From an uncultured Saprospiraceae bacterium (GTDB lineage Bacteria; Bacteroidota; Bacteroidia; Chitinophagales; Saprospiraceae): a DNA stretch of 12,216 nucleotides. The number at the start of each line of letters is the position of its first letter. Within the stretch, counting starts at the first letter, position 1. Under the pieces are notes generated by a model. It saw only the letters and a list, made by a program, of their open reading frames with translations. It had not been told where the DNA came from and searched no databases. The stretch spans positions 1 to 12,216 of the forward strand of contig CALGLS010000089.1 in assembly GCA_937959375.1 (NCBI GenBank), read 5' to 3'. Made by a program: the position numbers and the translations under genes. Below, one piece after another: positions 1 through 6,753 of this stretch.

Positions 1-352
1 CTTTGACAGTTCACGTTAAGACTTAGGAAGAATAGAATTGGAATTAGAAATGATTTCAGTTGCTTCATATGATTTTTATTTTTGGAAAGGTACGAATTAG
101 AGACACATTATGGAAAACAAATAATGAAGTTGTTTAAAAACAGCGATCATACCTAAGTTAAAATTTTCAATCGCGTATTTTAAATTACATAAACCACATA
201 AGGAAACACAAAAGTCCAAAAACCGTATCCTCAAATGTATTCCCTGTTTTCTTCTATTTCTTTTGGTCAATTATAAATATTACCTTAATATCGCACGTTT
301 CTTTTCCAAAAGGAATTCATCTAAAGTTCATCGTTCAACAGAATTTATAAAA
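1..352. other. Upstream gap of mqo, no gene recognised
   Basis: This AT-rich stretch has no open frame that resembles a protein on either strand. It should hold the mqo promoter. The only exact TAnnTTTG match I found, TATTTTTG at 77-84, has no TTTG about 19 bp upstream, so it may be a chance match in T-rich sequence. A near match, TTCTTTTG at 258-265, also lacks an upstream partner. Positions 191-214 carry one arm-like copy of the AACCACA...AACACAAAAG repeat that recurs at 5576-5606. Confidence 0.5.
191..214 (+). repeat. Single degenerate copy of ACCACAAAAG-type intergenic repeat
   Basis: The segment reads AAACCACATAAGGA followed by AACACAAAAG. It resembles the left arm of the inverted repeat at 5576-5606, which reads AAACCACAAAAGGATC and ends in AACACAAAAG. 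Here there is no facing inverted copy before mqo. It looks like a decayed solitary member of a dispersed intergenic repeat family. Two copies in one window is thin support, and low complexity could contribute. Confidence 0.35.
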
Positions 353-1846
353 ATGCAAAAAACAAGCGATTTTACACTCATAGGTGCAGGTATTATGTCT
401 GCTACACTTGGCGTTTTACTTAAGCAACTCAAACCTGATGCTACCATTACCATCTTCGAACGATTGGACAAGGTCGGTGCTGAAAGTTCAGCAGCATGGA
501 ACAACGCTGGAACTGGACATTCTGCCTTTTGTGAACTCAACTATACGCCACTCAAAGAAGATGGCTCAGTCGACATTTCAAAGGCATTGAAAATAAGCGA
601 AGCTTTTGAAGTTTCCAAGCAACTTTGGGCATACCTCAGCAATCAAAAAATGATCAAAGCAGAAACGCCATTTATCAATGACATTGATCACATGAGTTTT
701 GTATGGGGTGAAGAGAATATGTCGTTTTTGAAAAAAAGATTTAATGCTTTGACGCAATATGGAATGTTTGACGACATGCTGTATTCAGAATCGCATGATG
801 AGATCGCTGACTGGATTCCTTTAATGATGAAAGGCCGTGATCCCAATGAAAAAATTGCGGTGACTAAAATGGCCATTGGAACCGATGTGAATTTTGGAGC
901 GATCACTCGCTCTATGATCGATTACCTAAAAACTTGTGACGGTGTAGAAGTACACCTTGGGCATCAGGTAAACGATATTGTAGAAGAGAAGAATGGACTT
1001 TGGAAAGTTGAGTTGGAAGATCTTAACACAGATGAAGACAAGATTATTTTTAGCCAATTTGTCTTTATCGGTGCTGGTGGAGGTGCTTTAAAATTATTGG
1101 AAAAATCAGATATTCCTGAGGGACGTGGTTTTGGTGGATTTCCGGTGAGTGGACAATTTTTGAGATGTTTGAATCCGGATGTGGTATTACAACACGAGGC
1201 GAAAGTTTATGGAAAAGCGGCTTATGGCTCCCCTCCTATGTCGGTTCCACACTTGGATACGCGCATGTTGGATGGTGAACGTTCTTTATTGTTTGGACCT
1301 TATGCTGGTTTCTCGACCAAATTTTTAAAACAAGGTTCTTACATGGACTTACTTTCATCCATTGAGGCACATAACATTTGGCCAATGCTTTCTGCTGGCA
1401 TGCAAAACTTTTCGTTGACCAAATATCTGATTGGGCAAGTGGTTCAGTCACCAGAGGATCGCTTTGCATTTTTAAAGTCGTATTATCCAGAAGCTGTTTT
1501 CGAAGATTGGGAATTAGTGACTGCTGGGCAACGTGTGCAAATCATAAAAAAAGATGCTGAGAAAGGTGGTGTACTTAAATTTGGAACAGAGATCGTAACT
1601 AATAAAGACAAAACCTTAGCAGCCTTACTAGGTGCTTCACCGGGAGCTTCTACTTCTGTTTCTATCATGTTAGATGTCTTGGACACTTGCTTTCCGGAGG
1701 AGATGAAATCGAATGATTGGTTGGCAAAATTGAAAGAGATGATTCCAAGTTATGGTCGTTCTTTGATTGAAGATGGAGCTTATTGTGGTGAGGTTCGGGA
1801 TTATACTTCTCGGATTCTTAAGTTGGAAGATGAGGCGGTTAGTTAG
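353..1846 (+). CDS. mqo: Malate:quinone oxidoreductase (Mqo)
   Basis: FAD-dependent, membrane-associated enzyme of the TCA cycle that oxidises malate to oxaloacetate and passes electrons to the quinone pool (menaquinone in most Bacteroidota). The product is 497 residues, the usual size for the family. Visible hallmarks are the N-terminal dinucleotide-binding stretch TLIGAGIMSATLG (about residues 8-20), the highly conserved ESSAAWNNAGTGHS followed by CELNYTP (about 44-65), and the C-terminal LLGASPGASTS (about 425-435). The frame stays open upstream to a TTG at 263, but the ATG at 353 puts the FAD motif at the expected distance from the N terminus. The 30 extra residues are basic and unlike Mqo, so I chose 353. 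It is preceded by A/T-rich sequence and no Shine-Dalgarno site. It appears to be a single-gene unit, convergent with the next gene. Confidence 0.96.
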   Translation: MQKTSDFTLIGAGIMSATLGVLLKQLKPDATITIFERLDKVGAESSAAWNNAGTGHSAFCELNYTPLKEDGSVDISKALKISEAFEVSKQLWAYLSNQKMIKAETPFINDIDHMSFVWGEENMSFLKKRFNALTQYGMFDDMLYSESHDEIADWIPLMMKGRDPNEKIAVTKMAIGTDVNFGAITRSMIDYLKTCDGVEVHLGHQVNDIVEEKNGLWKVELEDLNTDEDKIIFSQFVFIGAGGGALKLLEKSDIPEGRGFGGFPVSGQFLRCLNPDVVLQHEAKVYGKAAYGSPPMSVPHLDTRMLDGERSLLFGPYAGFSTKFLKQGSYMDLLSSIEAHNIWPMLSAGMQNFSLTKYLIGQVVQSPEDRFAFLKSYYPEAVFEDWELVTAGQRVQIIKKDAEKGGVLKFGTEIVTNKDKTLAALLGASPGASTSVSIMLDVLDTCFPEEMKSNDWLAKLKEMIPSYGRSLIEDGAYCGEVRDYTSRILKLEDEAVS

Positions 1847-1857
1847 GGATTAGGAAG

Positions 1858-1873
1858 GACCTGTAGACAGGTC
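1858..1873. terminator. Perfect palindrome 11 bp after mqo stop, possible weak terminator
   Basis: GACCTGTAGACAGGTC has 7-bp arms around a central AG, so a realistic hairpin would have about 5 bp and a 6-nt loop. It lies just after the mqo stop and is followed by TAGGGTTTTG, a poor T-tract. It could help end mqo transcription, or it may be one of the CCTG...CAGG palindromes that also occur at 5678-5690 and 5831-5843. The terminator role is an inference. Confidence 0.25.
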
Positions 1874-1887
1874 TAGGGTTTTGATTA

Positions 1888-2035
1888 GACACCGATGAGG
1901 GACGGATTAAGCGGATTAGGGACAGATTTTTTTTAGTGTGGCGTGAATTGCATTAGGAATTATTGGAGATAAAAAACACTAATAAATAAACAAAAAATCC
2001 GTCCCACATCTGTTTGAATCCGATTTATCTGTGTC
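1888..2035. repeat. Long imperfect inverted repeat in convergent gap
   Basis: The left arm (about 1888-1934) runs from GACACCGATGAGG through GGGACAGATTTTTTTT. The right arm (about 1992-2035), read on the opposite strand, runs from GACACAGATAAAT through GGGACGGATTTTTT. By eye the arms align over about 45 nt with two small gaps and roughly three quarters identity. A further exact pair, TTAGTGT (1933-1939) and ACACTAA (1976-1982), sits inside. The composition resembles the CACAGATT-rich repeats scattered between genes in many environmental bacterial genomes. It lies between the convergent ends of mqo and the FISUMP gene, so the folded RNA could act as a bidirectional terminator. That role is inferred. 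Confidence 0.6.
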
Positions 2036-2050
2036 TGGCTTCAAGTCACC

Positions 2051-2797
2051 TCAGCGGACAACATCCTGAACACAACGAGCCATAAACTTCCTTCGCCGTC
2101 GTCGTTTATCATCAATATGATGCGCATGCGTATGCTCCACATAAGCTGATTTTCCGATGTGCAAATGAAAACGAGGGTCTTTAGAAGTCTCATGCATTCC
2201 CCAAAAAGTAATCGTTCCTCGCTTATGTTTTCGCCTCCCTTGTATCCATCCCAAAGGACTTAATTGCAAGGGATTATTTGGATCAAACATAGCAACCTTC
2301 TTACTATGATCTTCTACTCGAATGTAGTTTACTCGCAGATCAAACAAACTGATCGTATCTCTCGAATTCACAAAATACTTTTCATTGAATTTGTTCACCT
2401 TCTGTAACAAAGTGTCTTTAGTAATCGAATCTTTATCGACAGACATTAACTCAGTTCGGTAATCAAAATAAACCCGCCAATCTTCCAAGGTAGAAACACG
2501 CCAACCGTCAGGACAAAGATTTTTCAAATCAGTATAAGCATAGTAATTTCCTTCTTTACAATCCTTTCTATTCTTTTTGGAATTGGGGCAATGAGAATTT
2601 TTAGTTTTAAACTTTAAGTTATCTCTAAACCAAATTCGATCTTCAATTCGAATTACTTCATATGAAGTACCGTCACGTGGATCAATGATTTTACTGATCT
2701 CATTTAGTTGTAAACTATCTAGAGCGATTTGGCTATAGCCAAAATTTATAATCGCGAATAGACTAAAAAGTATGTATTGTATTTTTTTGATTTTCAT
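2051..2797 (-). CDS. Secreted FISUMP-domain protein
   Basis: Predicted exported protein of 248 residues and unknown function. An N-terminal signal peptide (basic MKIKK, then a hydrophobic stretch, probable cleavage near residue 22, GYS/Q) precedes one divergent FISUMP (Fibrobacter succinogenes major paralogous) domain. The diagnostic parts are DPRDGTSYEVIRIEDRIWFRDNL (residues 39-61), YYAYTDLKNLCPDGWRVSTLEDW (85-107, equivalent to the family's CPxGWHLPSxxEW) and the closing RCVQD (241-245). Residues 115-180 are a spacer that does not match the family pattern well. An unusual tail has EHTHAHH (221-227) followed by five arginines (232-236). No T9SS sorting domain or lipobox is visible. FISUMP proteins are widespread in Bacteroidota and Fibrobacteres as outer-surface proteins without an established activity. 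Domain assignment is fairly sure; the role is unknown. Confidence 0.8.
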   Translation of the reverse strand: MKIKKIQYILFSLFAIINFGYSQIALDSLQLNEISKIIDPRDGTSYEVIRIEDRIWFRDNLKFKTKNSHCPNSKKNRKDCKEGNYYAYTDLKNLCPDGWRVSTLEDWRVYFDYRTELMSVDKDSITKDTLLQKVNKFNEKYFVNSRDTISLFDLRVNYIRVEDHSKKVAMFDPNNPLQLSPLGWIQGRRKHKRGTITFWGMHETSKDPRFHLHIGKSAYVEHTHAHHIDDKRRRRRKFMARCVQDVVR

Positions 2798-3125
2798 AAA
2801 TTAAGTGTGAGGTTGCCTAATAATGCATGCGATTTTTGTCACTTTTGAGCATGCCCACTTCCTACTACGATTTTACCATATGGGCAAATAGACCACATAG
2901 TCCTAAGTGCTGAAGTTATTTAAGAAGTAATTGCATGTGCTAATTTAAGCAGGTAGTCAAATTTATTTTTAGGATAAGTTCTGATGTATTTTAGATTTAG
3001 ACGAGCCAATTTTCAAGGTAATAGCCGTAGCTATTGCCACAGGAAATTGGAGAAGAATAAATTTAAAAGACGCAGAAATTATTATATAGTTTAAATTGAA
3101 TACCTGCTTATTTACGAATAAATTT
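2798..3125. other. Divergent intergenic region
   Basis: This gap separates the divergent FISUMP and aminotransferase-like genes and must hold the FISUMP promoter. I found no TAnnTTTG box facing that gene. No coding frame is convincing. Two GCATGC hexamers flank 2826-2855. The main structure is the two-tier hairpin at 3006-3050, annotated separately. Confidence 0.4.
3006..3050. repeat. Two-tier intergenic hairpin (REP-like or structured RNA candidate)
   Basis: An outer 9-bp stem pairs CCAATTTTC (3006-3014) with GGAAATTGG (3042-3050) using one G-T wobble. A small internal loop (AA against ACA) leads to an inner 9-bp stem, GGTAATAGC (3017-3025) with GCTATTGCC (3030-3038), also with one wobble, closed by a CGTA loop. 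It lies between divergent genes, so it does not end either of them, and no T-tract follows on either side. Its size and shape fit a REP-type palindrome mobilised by an IS200/IS605-like transposase, or a small structured RNA. No transposase lies in the window, so the origin is inferred. Confidence 0.6.
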
Positions 3126-3133
3126 TACCTTTG
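3126..3133 (+). promoter_or_regulatory. Bacteroidota -7 promoter box (TACCTTTG)
   Basis: TACCTTTG matches the Bacteroidota housekeeping sigma-factor -7 consensus TAnnTTTG exactly. It ends 5 bp before the ATG at 3139. The expected transcription start, a few bases after the box, falls at or next to the start codon, implying a leaderless or nearly leaderless mRNA. At the usual distance upstream the -33 position reads CCTG (3103-3106), only a partial match to TTTG. Confidence 0.6.
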
Positions 3134-3138
3134 CAGGA

Positions 3139-3966
3139 ATGAATTCCATCAACTATAATGGCAAAATAATTTCGGCAGACAGCCTAATCATAGGTGCCAA
3201 CAACCGAGGTTTAAAATACGGGGACGGACTCTTCGAAACCCTCCGCGTCATCGACGGCAATATCCCTTTTGTCAATAGACATTTCAAACGATTGAAAAAC
3301 GGCATGAAAGTGCTTTCGCTAAAAGCGCCAAAAGGATTCAATCTCGCCTTTTTCAAATCAGAAATACTCAAACTTACGAACAAAGCGCACGCAAGGGTTC
3401 GTGTAACCGTTTTTCGTCAAGATGGTGGACTTTACTTGCCAAGTCAAAACACGCTCAACTATCTCATAGAAGCCAAACCATTGAATGATTCTCAATTTAG
3501 GTTTAACCAAAAAGGCATTCATCTTGGTCTGGCCAAAAGCATCCAACTTCCTTGCAATCAACTATCTACCCTCAAAACCATTAATGCACTCCCCTACATT
3601 CTAGCGGCACAAGAACGCAAAAAACGCAAGTTTGATGATATTCTACTCTTAAATCAACACGGTAGAATAGCAGAGGCCAATAGTAGCAATATTTTTCTCT
3701 GGACTGGCCGTACATTAAAGACGCCCAAACTGACAGAAGGTGTCATTGGAGGTGTAATTAGATCAGTAATTATTGACAAAGCAAAGCAAGTTGGAATCAA
3801 AGTAAAGGAAGATAAGTTGCGTTTACAGGACTTACACAAAGCAAAATCTGTGTTTTTAAGCAACAGCATTCAAGGCATTCGTTGGGTGAATCAGTTTGAA
3901 AATTGTAAATTTGGGCCCTCGATTGGCCAAGAGCTAAACGATCTATTAAATAAACTAAGCAGATAG
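3139..3966 (+). CDS. Class IV aminotransferase / aminodeoxychorismate lyase-like PLP enzyme
   Basis: PLP enzyme of fold type IV with 275 residues, a normal length for 4-amino-4-deoxychorismate lyase (PabC, p-aminobenzoate and folate synthesis), D-amino acid aminotransferase and short branched-chain aminotransferases. Visible motifs are GLKYGDGLFETLRV (24-37), the arginine of VNRHFKRL (R47), the probable Schiff-base lysine K146 in LSTLKTINALPYILA, the EANSSNIF cofactor motif (179-186) and the glycine-rich TEGVIGGVIR (199-208). The ATG at 3139 is the only sensible start, since the next Met is residue 56, beyond the first motif. The arrangement resembles the PabC-like enzymes of Bacteroidota, but no pabA or pabB is nearby, so the substrate is unproven. 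The biotin carboxylase gene follows 54 bp downstream on the same strand, so co-transcription is possible. Confidence 0.88.
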   Translation: MNSINYNGKIISADSLIIGANNRGLKYGDGLFETLRVIDGNIPFVNRHFKRLKNGMKVLSLKAPKGFNLAFFKSEILKLTNKAHARVRVTVFRQDGGLYLPSQNTLNYLIEAKPLNDSQFRFNQKGIHLGLAKSIQLPCNQLSTLKTINALPYILAAQERKKRKFDDILLLNQHGRIAEANSSNIFLWTGRTLKTPKLTEGVIGGVIRSVIIDKAKQVGIKVKEDKLRLQDLHKAKSVFLSNSIQGIRWVNQFENCKFGPSIGQELNDLLNKLSR

Positions 3967-4020
3967 TCATTTTTGATGCAAAACCAATTTTGGTGAACTG
4001 CTAAGCAATCAGTCAAGATA

Positions 4021-5490
4021 ATGAAGAAAATACTTATAGCAAATAGAGGAGAAATCGCTTTGCGCGTCATGCGTTCTGCCCGAAAAATGGGTATCAAAAC
4101 GGTCGCTGTTTACTCAGAAGCGGATCGGAATGCGCCACACGTAAAGTTTGCAGATGAGGCGGTTTTACTAGGACCTGCACCTTCTAGCGAATCTTATCTA
4201 AAAATGGATAAGATTATCGAAGCTGCGAAATCAACTGGGGCTGAAGGTATTCATCCTGGCTATGGATTCTTGAGTGAGAATGCAGAATTTGCAGAGATGG
4301 CAGAGGCCGCTGGTATTACCTTCATTGGGCCACCTTCTAAGGCCATTGTTGTGATGGGTTCTAAGTTGGCGGCGAAAGATGCCGTAAAAAAATATAACAT
4401 TCCAATGGTTCCGGGAACGGACACGGCCATTGAAGATATAGTTGAAGCAAAAAAAATAGCAGAAGGAATTGGTTTTCCGATTTTGATTAAAGCTTCTGCA
4501 GGTGGTGGTGGGAAAGGAATGCGGATTGTAGAAAAAGCAGCGGACTTTGAATCACAGATGGATCGTGCCGTTAGTGAAGCGATCAACTCTTTTGGTGATG
4601 GTTCTGTTTTTATTGAGAAATATGTTGCTGGTCCTCGACACATTGAAGTACAGGTTTTGGCAGATACACATGGAAATGTTGTTCACCTTTTTGAACGGGA
4701 ATGTAGTGTTCAACGTCGCCATCAAAAAGTTGTAGAAGAAGCGCCATCATGTTTGTTAAGTCCTGAATTGCGTGCAGCTATGGGAGCAGACGCGGTAAAG
4801 GTTGCGCTTTCTTGCGACTACGTTGGTGCTGGAACAGTTGAGTTCTTGATGGATGCTGACAATAATTACTACTTCCTCGAAATGAATACCCGTCTACAAG
4901 TTGAACATCCTGTGACCGAGCTCATCACTGGCGTTGACTTAGTGGAGCAGCAAATATTGGTCGCTCGTGGCGAAAAACTAGCTTTCAAACAAGAAGATCT
5001 AACAATAAAAGGACATGCGATGGAACTTCGTGTTTATGCGGAGGATTCACTCAACGATTTCTTACCTTCTACAGGAACGTTGGAAGTTTACAAAGTACCA
5101 AGTGGCGAAGGTATTCGGGTGGACGATGGTTATGAAGAGGGAATGGAGATTCCAATTTACTATGATCCGATGATTGCTAAACTGGTGACTTATGGCGACA
5201 ATCGGGAACAAGCGATCCAACGCATGATCGTTGCAATTGCTGATTACAAAATTAAGGGCATTCAAACAACGCTTCCTTTTGGTCGCTTTGTGATGGAGCA
5301 TGAGGCTTTTACAAGTGGTAATTTTGACACGCACTTTGTGAAGAAATTTTATTCGCCGGAGGAATTGAAAAAAGGTCAGGATGCTGAGGCTAAAGTGGCT
5401 GCTCAGGTGGCGATAGATTGGTATTTGAAAGCTAAGGAACAACTTCGTGTGCCGGTAACTACTAAGGATTCTAAGTGGACTAATCGGTAG
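4021..5490 (+). CDS. accC: Biotin carboxylase subunit of an acyl-CoA carboxylase
   Basis: Carboxylates protein-bound biotin with ATP and bicarbonate, the first half-reaction of acetyl-CoA or propionyl-CoA carboxylase. The protein has an N-terminal MKKILIANRGEIALRV fold, a central ATP-grasp domain with the glycine loop SAGGGGKGM (159-167) and a C-terminal biotin-carboxylase domain. Catalytic and binding residues align with the Escherichia coli enzyme: K115, K157, H207, K236, E274, E287, N289, R291 and E295 in EMNTRLQVEHP, and R337. At 489 residues it is about 40 longer than E. coli AccC (449). The extra tail (about 446-489) is charged and carries no biotin-acceptor MKM motif, so this is a separate subunit and not a fused alpha chain. 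No biotin carrier or carboxyltransferase gene is in the window, so acetyl-CoA versus propionyl-CoA specificity cannot be decided; the length would also suit a PccA-type subunit. Confidence 0.93.
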   Translation: MKKILIANRGEIALRVMRSARKMGIKTVAVYSEADRNAPHVKFADEAVLLGPAPSSESYLKMDKIIEAAKSTGAEGIHPGYGFLSENAEFAEMAEAAGITFIGPPSKAIVVMGSKLAAKDAVKKYNIPMVPGTDTAIEDIVEAKKIAEGIGFPILIKASAGGGGKGMRIVEKAADFESQMDRAVSEAINSFGDGSVFIEKYVAGPRHIEVQVLADTHGNVVHLFERECSVQRRHQKVVEEAPSCLLSPELRAAMGADAVKVALSCDYVGAGTVEFLMDADNNYYFLEMNTRLQVEHPVTELITGVDLVEQQILVARGEKLAFKQEDLTIKGHAMELRVYAEDSLNDFLPSTGTLEVYKVPSGEGIRVDDGYEEGMEIPIYYDPMIAKLVTYGDNREQAIQRMIVAIADYKIKGIQTTLPFGRFVMEHEAFTSGNFDTHFVKKFYSPEELKKGQDAEAKVAAQVAIDWYLKAKEQLRVPVTTKDSKWTNR

Positions 5491-5575
5491 TTTGATTGAA
5501 CCACAAAACAATTTAACAATACTTAAAGATACTGACTCTACTAGGTCTCAAACTAGTTGTTAGATTAGTGTGTTT

Positions 5576-5861
5576 AAACCACAAAAGGATCAAAAGAACA
5601 CAAAAGCTTAAACGTACTTTCGCTTTATTGTTCTTACAATCACGGGCTTTTGTTCGCGTCTGGCAAGAAGGCGCCAGCCTGACAGGCAGGTTTGTTAAGT
5701 TCTAACATTAACTAAGATTCGTATTAAAAATTAGTTGATTTAGCTAATTAATACCCGCGTACTGAGCGAAATTTTGATTTTGATTTTGACTCAGGACTGT
5801 CGTCAGCAAATTTCAGCAGAACTTAACAGTCCTGCCCGACAGGTCCTCTTGATCCTTTTGT
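5576..5861. repeat. Large nested inverted repeat in convergent gap
   Basis: This fills most of the gap between the biotin carboxylase and the metallo-beta-lactamase-fold gene. The outer arms share an exact 13-bp inverted match, ACAAAAGGATCAA (5581-5593) against TTGATCCTTTTGT (5849-5861), with weaker similarity on both sides. The inner arms (5678-5703 and 5818-5843) are inverted copies matching at 22 of 26 positions, from CCTGACAGGCAGG to GTTAAGTTCT. A local pair, CAGGACTGT (5792-5800) and ACAGTCCTG (5826-5834), and three tandem ATTTTG units (5771-5788) lie between them. The right arm ends 3 bp from the stop codon of the - strand gene. It may be a decayed mobile or REP-like element, or a large bidirectional terminator structure; the sequence does not decide between these. 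Confidence 0.6.
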
Positions 5862-5864
5862 AGT

Positions 5865-6707
5865 TCAAAATAAAAAAACAAGCTTGTCATCATCAAATCG
5901 AGCCAAGCCAGGATAAGTAAAATGAGAACCAAACACTAGCGCATTTTTCTCCTTTATCCGATCATTTATCAAAACTAAACTTTCCGCCATCTGCTCTGGA
6001 TAGGAATCGAAACGCGAATACCAATCCGGATGATCTACCTGAATCACATGTCGGTAACCATCAGCAATATGGATGAGCGTCTCCCCTTCTGATGCAATCT
6101 CAAGCGCAAAATGATCAGGACGATGGCCCGGTGTAAATACCATTTTAAAACCAGGCAAAAATTCTTCGTCTTCCACTACTAATTGAATCCGTTGATTTAA
6201 ACTTGGCAATTTATTAGCACCATAATCTTCGCGATAAGCAGCACCTCTTGCTACAAAATCAGGATCTAAAAACTTTAAGAAAACTGCTTTAAAATTTTCA
6301 ATCATTGTTTTTCTGATCATGTCATTGGTCCAAAGGTCGTAAGCAGGTTTTGGAAAAATTATTTTTGCATTTGGAAAATCATCAATCCCACCAATGTGAT
6401 CAAAGTCGCTATGTGTGATGATAAGGTAGTCAATTTCGGCTGGGTTTATTTTTGCCTCAGACATACTTTCTAAAAGATCATTCATTCCTGTGCCACAGTC
6501 AATTAAAACTTTGTGATCGGGAGTTTGCACAAATAAGATATTGAACCCAATTTTAGTATTGAAGTCTTTGTAACCATGAGACTGCATAGCTGCGAGTAGC
6601 TCCGTTTCCGGAACTTGCCCTAGCTCTTGGCGGATATCGACAGTTTGTGCATTGTCTTGTAGAGATATTAAGTTTAGTGCTCCTATTTTGAAGTGATGTG
6701 CTGGCAT
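5865..6707 (-). CDS. Metallo-beta-lactamase-fold hydrolase
   Basis: Zinc-dependent hydrolase of 280 residues with no signal peptide, so probably cytoplasmic. The metal motifs appear in order: THSDFDHIGG (H99, D101, D103, H104), H195 in TPGHRPDH, the bridging Asp D216 in HIADG, and H262 in FGSHFTYPG. Asp replaces the second His of the classical HxHxDH motif, a substitution known in several branches of the superfamily. The general layout is that of the quorum-quenching lactonase and N-acyl-homoserine-lactonase-like group, which also covers many uncharacterised esterases and phosphodiesterases. I therefore give no substrate. The gene starts 33 bp after the PKD-repeat gene ends on the same strand but appears to have its own promoter (6722-6753). 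Its stop nearly touches the inverted repeat downstream. Confidence 0.88.
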   Translation of the reverse strand: MPAHHFKIGALNLISLQDNAQTVDIRQELGQVPETELLAAMQSHGYKDFNTKIGFNILFVQTPDHKVLIDCGTGMNDLLESMSEAKINPAEIDYLIITHSDFDHIGGIDDFPNAKIIFPKPAYDLWTNDMIRKTMIENFKAVFLKFLDPDFVARGAAYREDYGANKLPSLNQRIQLVVEDEEFLPGFKMVFTPGHRPDHFALEIASEGETLIHIADGYRHVIQVDHPDWYSRFDSYPEQMAESLVLINDRIKEKNALVFGSHFTYPGLARFDDDKLVFLF

Positions 6708-6721
6708 GTTTTTGTTTTGTG

Positions 6722-6753
6722 GTAAGGTAGTAAAAATTACCTACCGAATCAAA
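6722..6753 (-). promoter_or_regulatory. Candidate promoter of the metallo-beta-lactamase-fold gene
   Basis: On the - strand, TTTG (6750-6753) is separated by 20 bp from TACCTTAC (6722-6729), which matches five of six fixed positions of TAnnTTTG (the third T is A, with G replaced by C just after). Spacing fits the Bacteroidota -33/-7 promoter. The -7 box ends 14 bp before the ATG. The -33 element overlaps the last codons of the PKD-repeat gene, so the hydrolase could be expressed separately. A short GGTAG/CTACC inverted pair (6726-6745) overlaps the same site. Confidence 0.35.

Noticed and set aside
77..84. TATTTTTG as the mqo promoter
   Set aside because: It matches TAnnTTTG, but there is no TTTG at the expected distance, it is about 270 bp from the ATG, and the region is T-rich, so chance is likely.
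263..352. Extended mqo N terminus from a TTG codon
   Set aside because: The extra 30 residues are basic and unlike Mqo, whereas the ATG at 353 gives the family's normal length and places the FAD motif close to the start.
4260..4643. 127-residue open frame on the - strand
   Set aside because: It is antisense to the ATP-grasp region of the biotin carboxylase, with composition explained by that gene.
5062..5511. 149-residue open frame on the - strand
   Set aside because: It lies antisense to the conserved end of the biotin carboxylase, has no recognisable features and looks like a shadow frame.
5572..5579. GTTTAAAC palindrome as a separate regulatory site
   Set aside because: It is short and AT-rich and merges with the repeat arm that follows; nothing distinguishes it from background.
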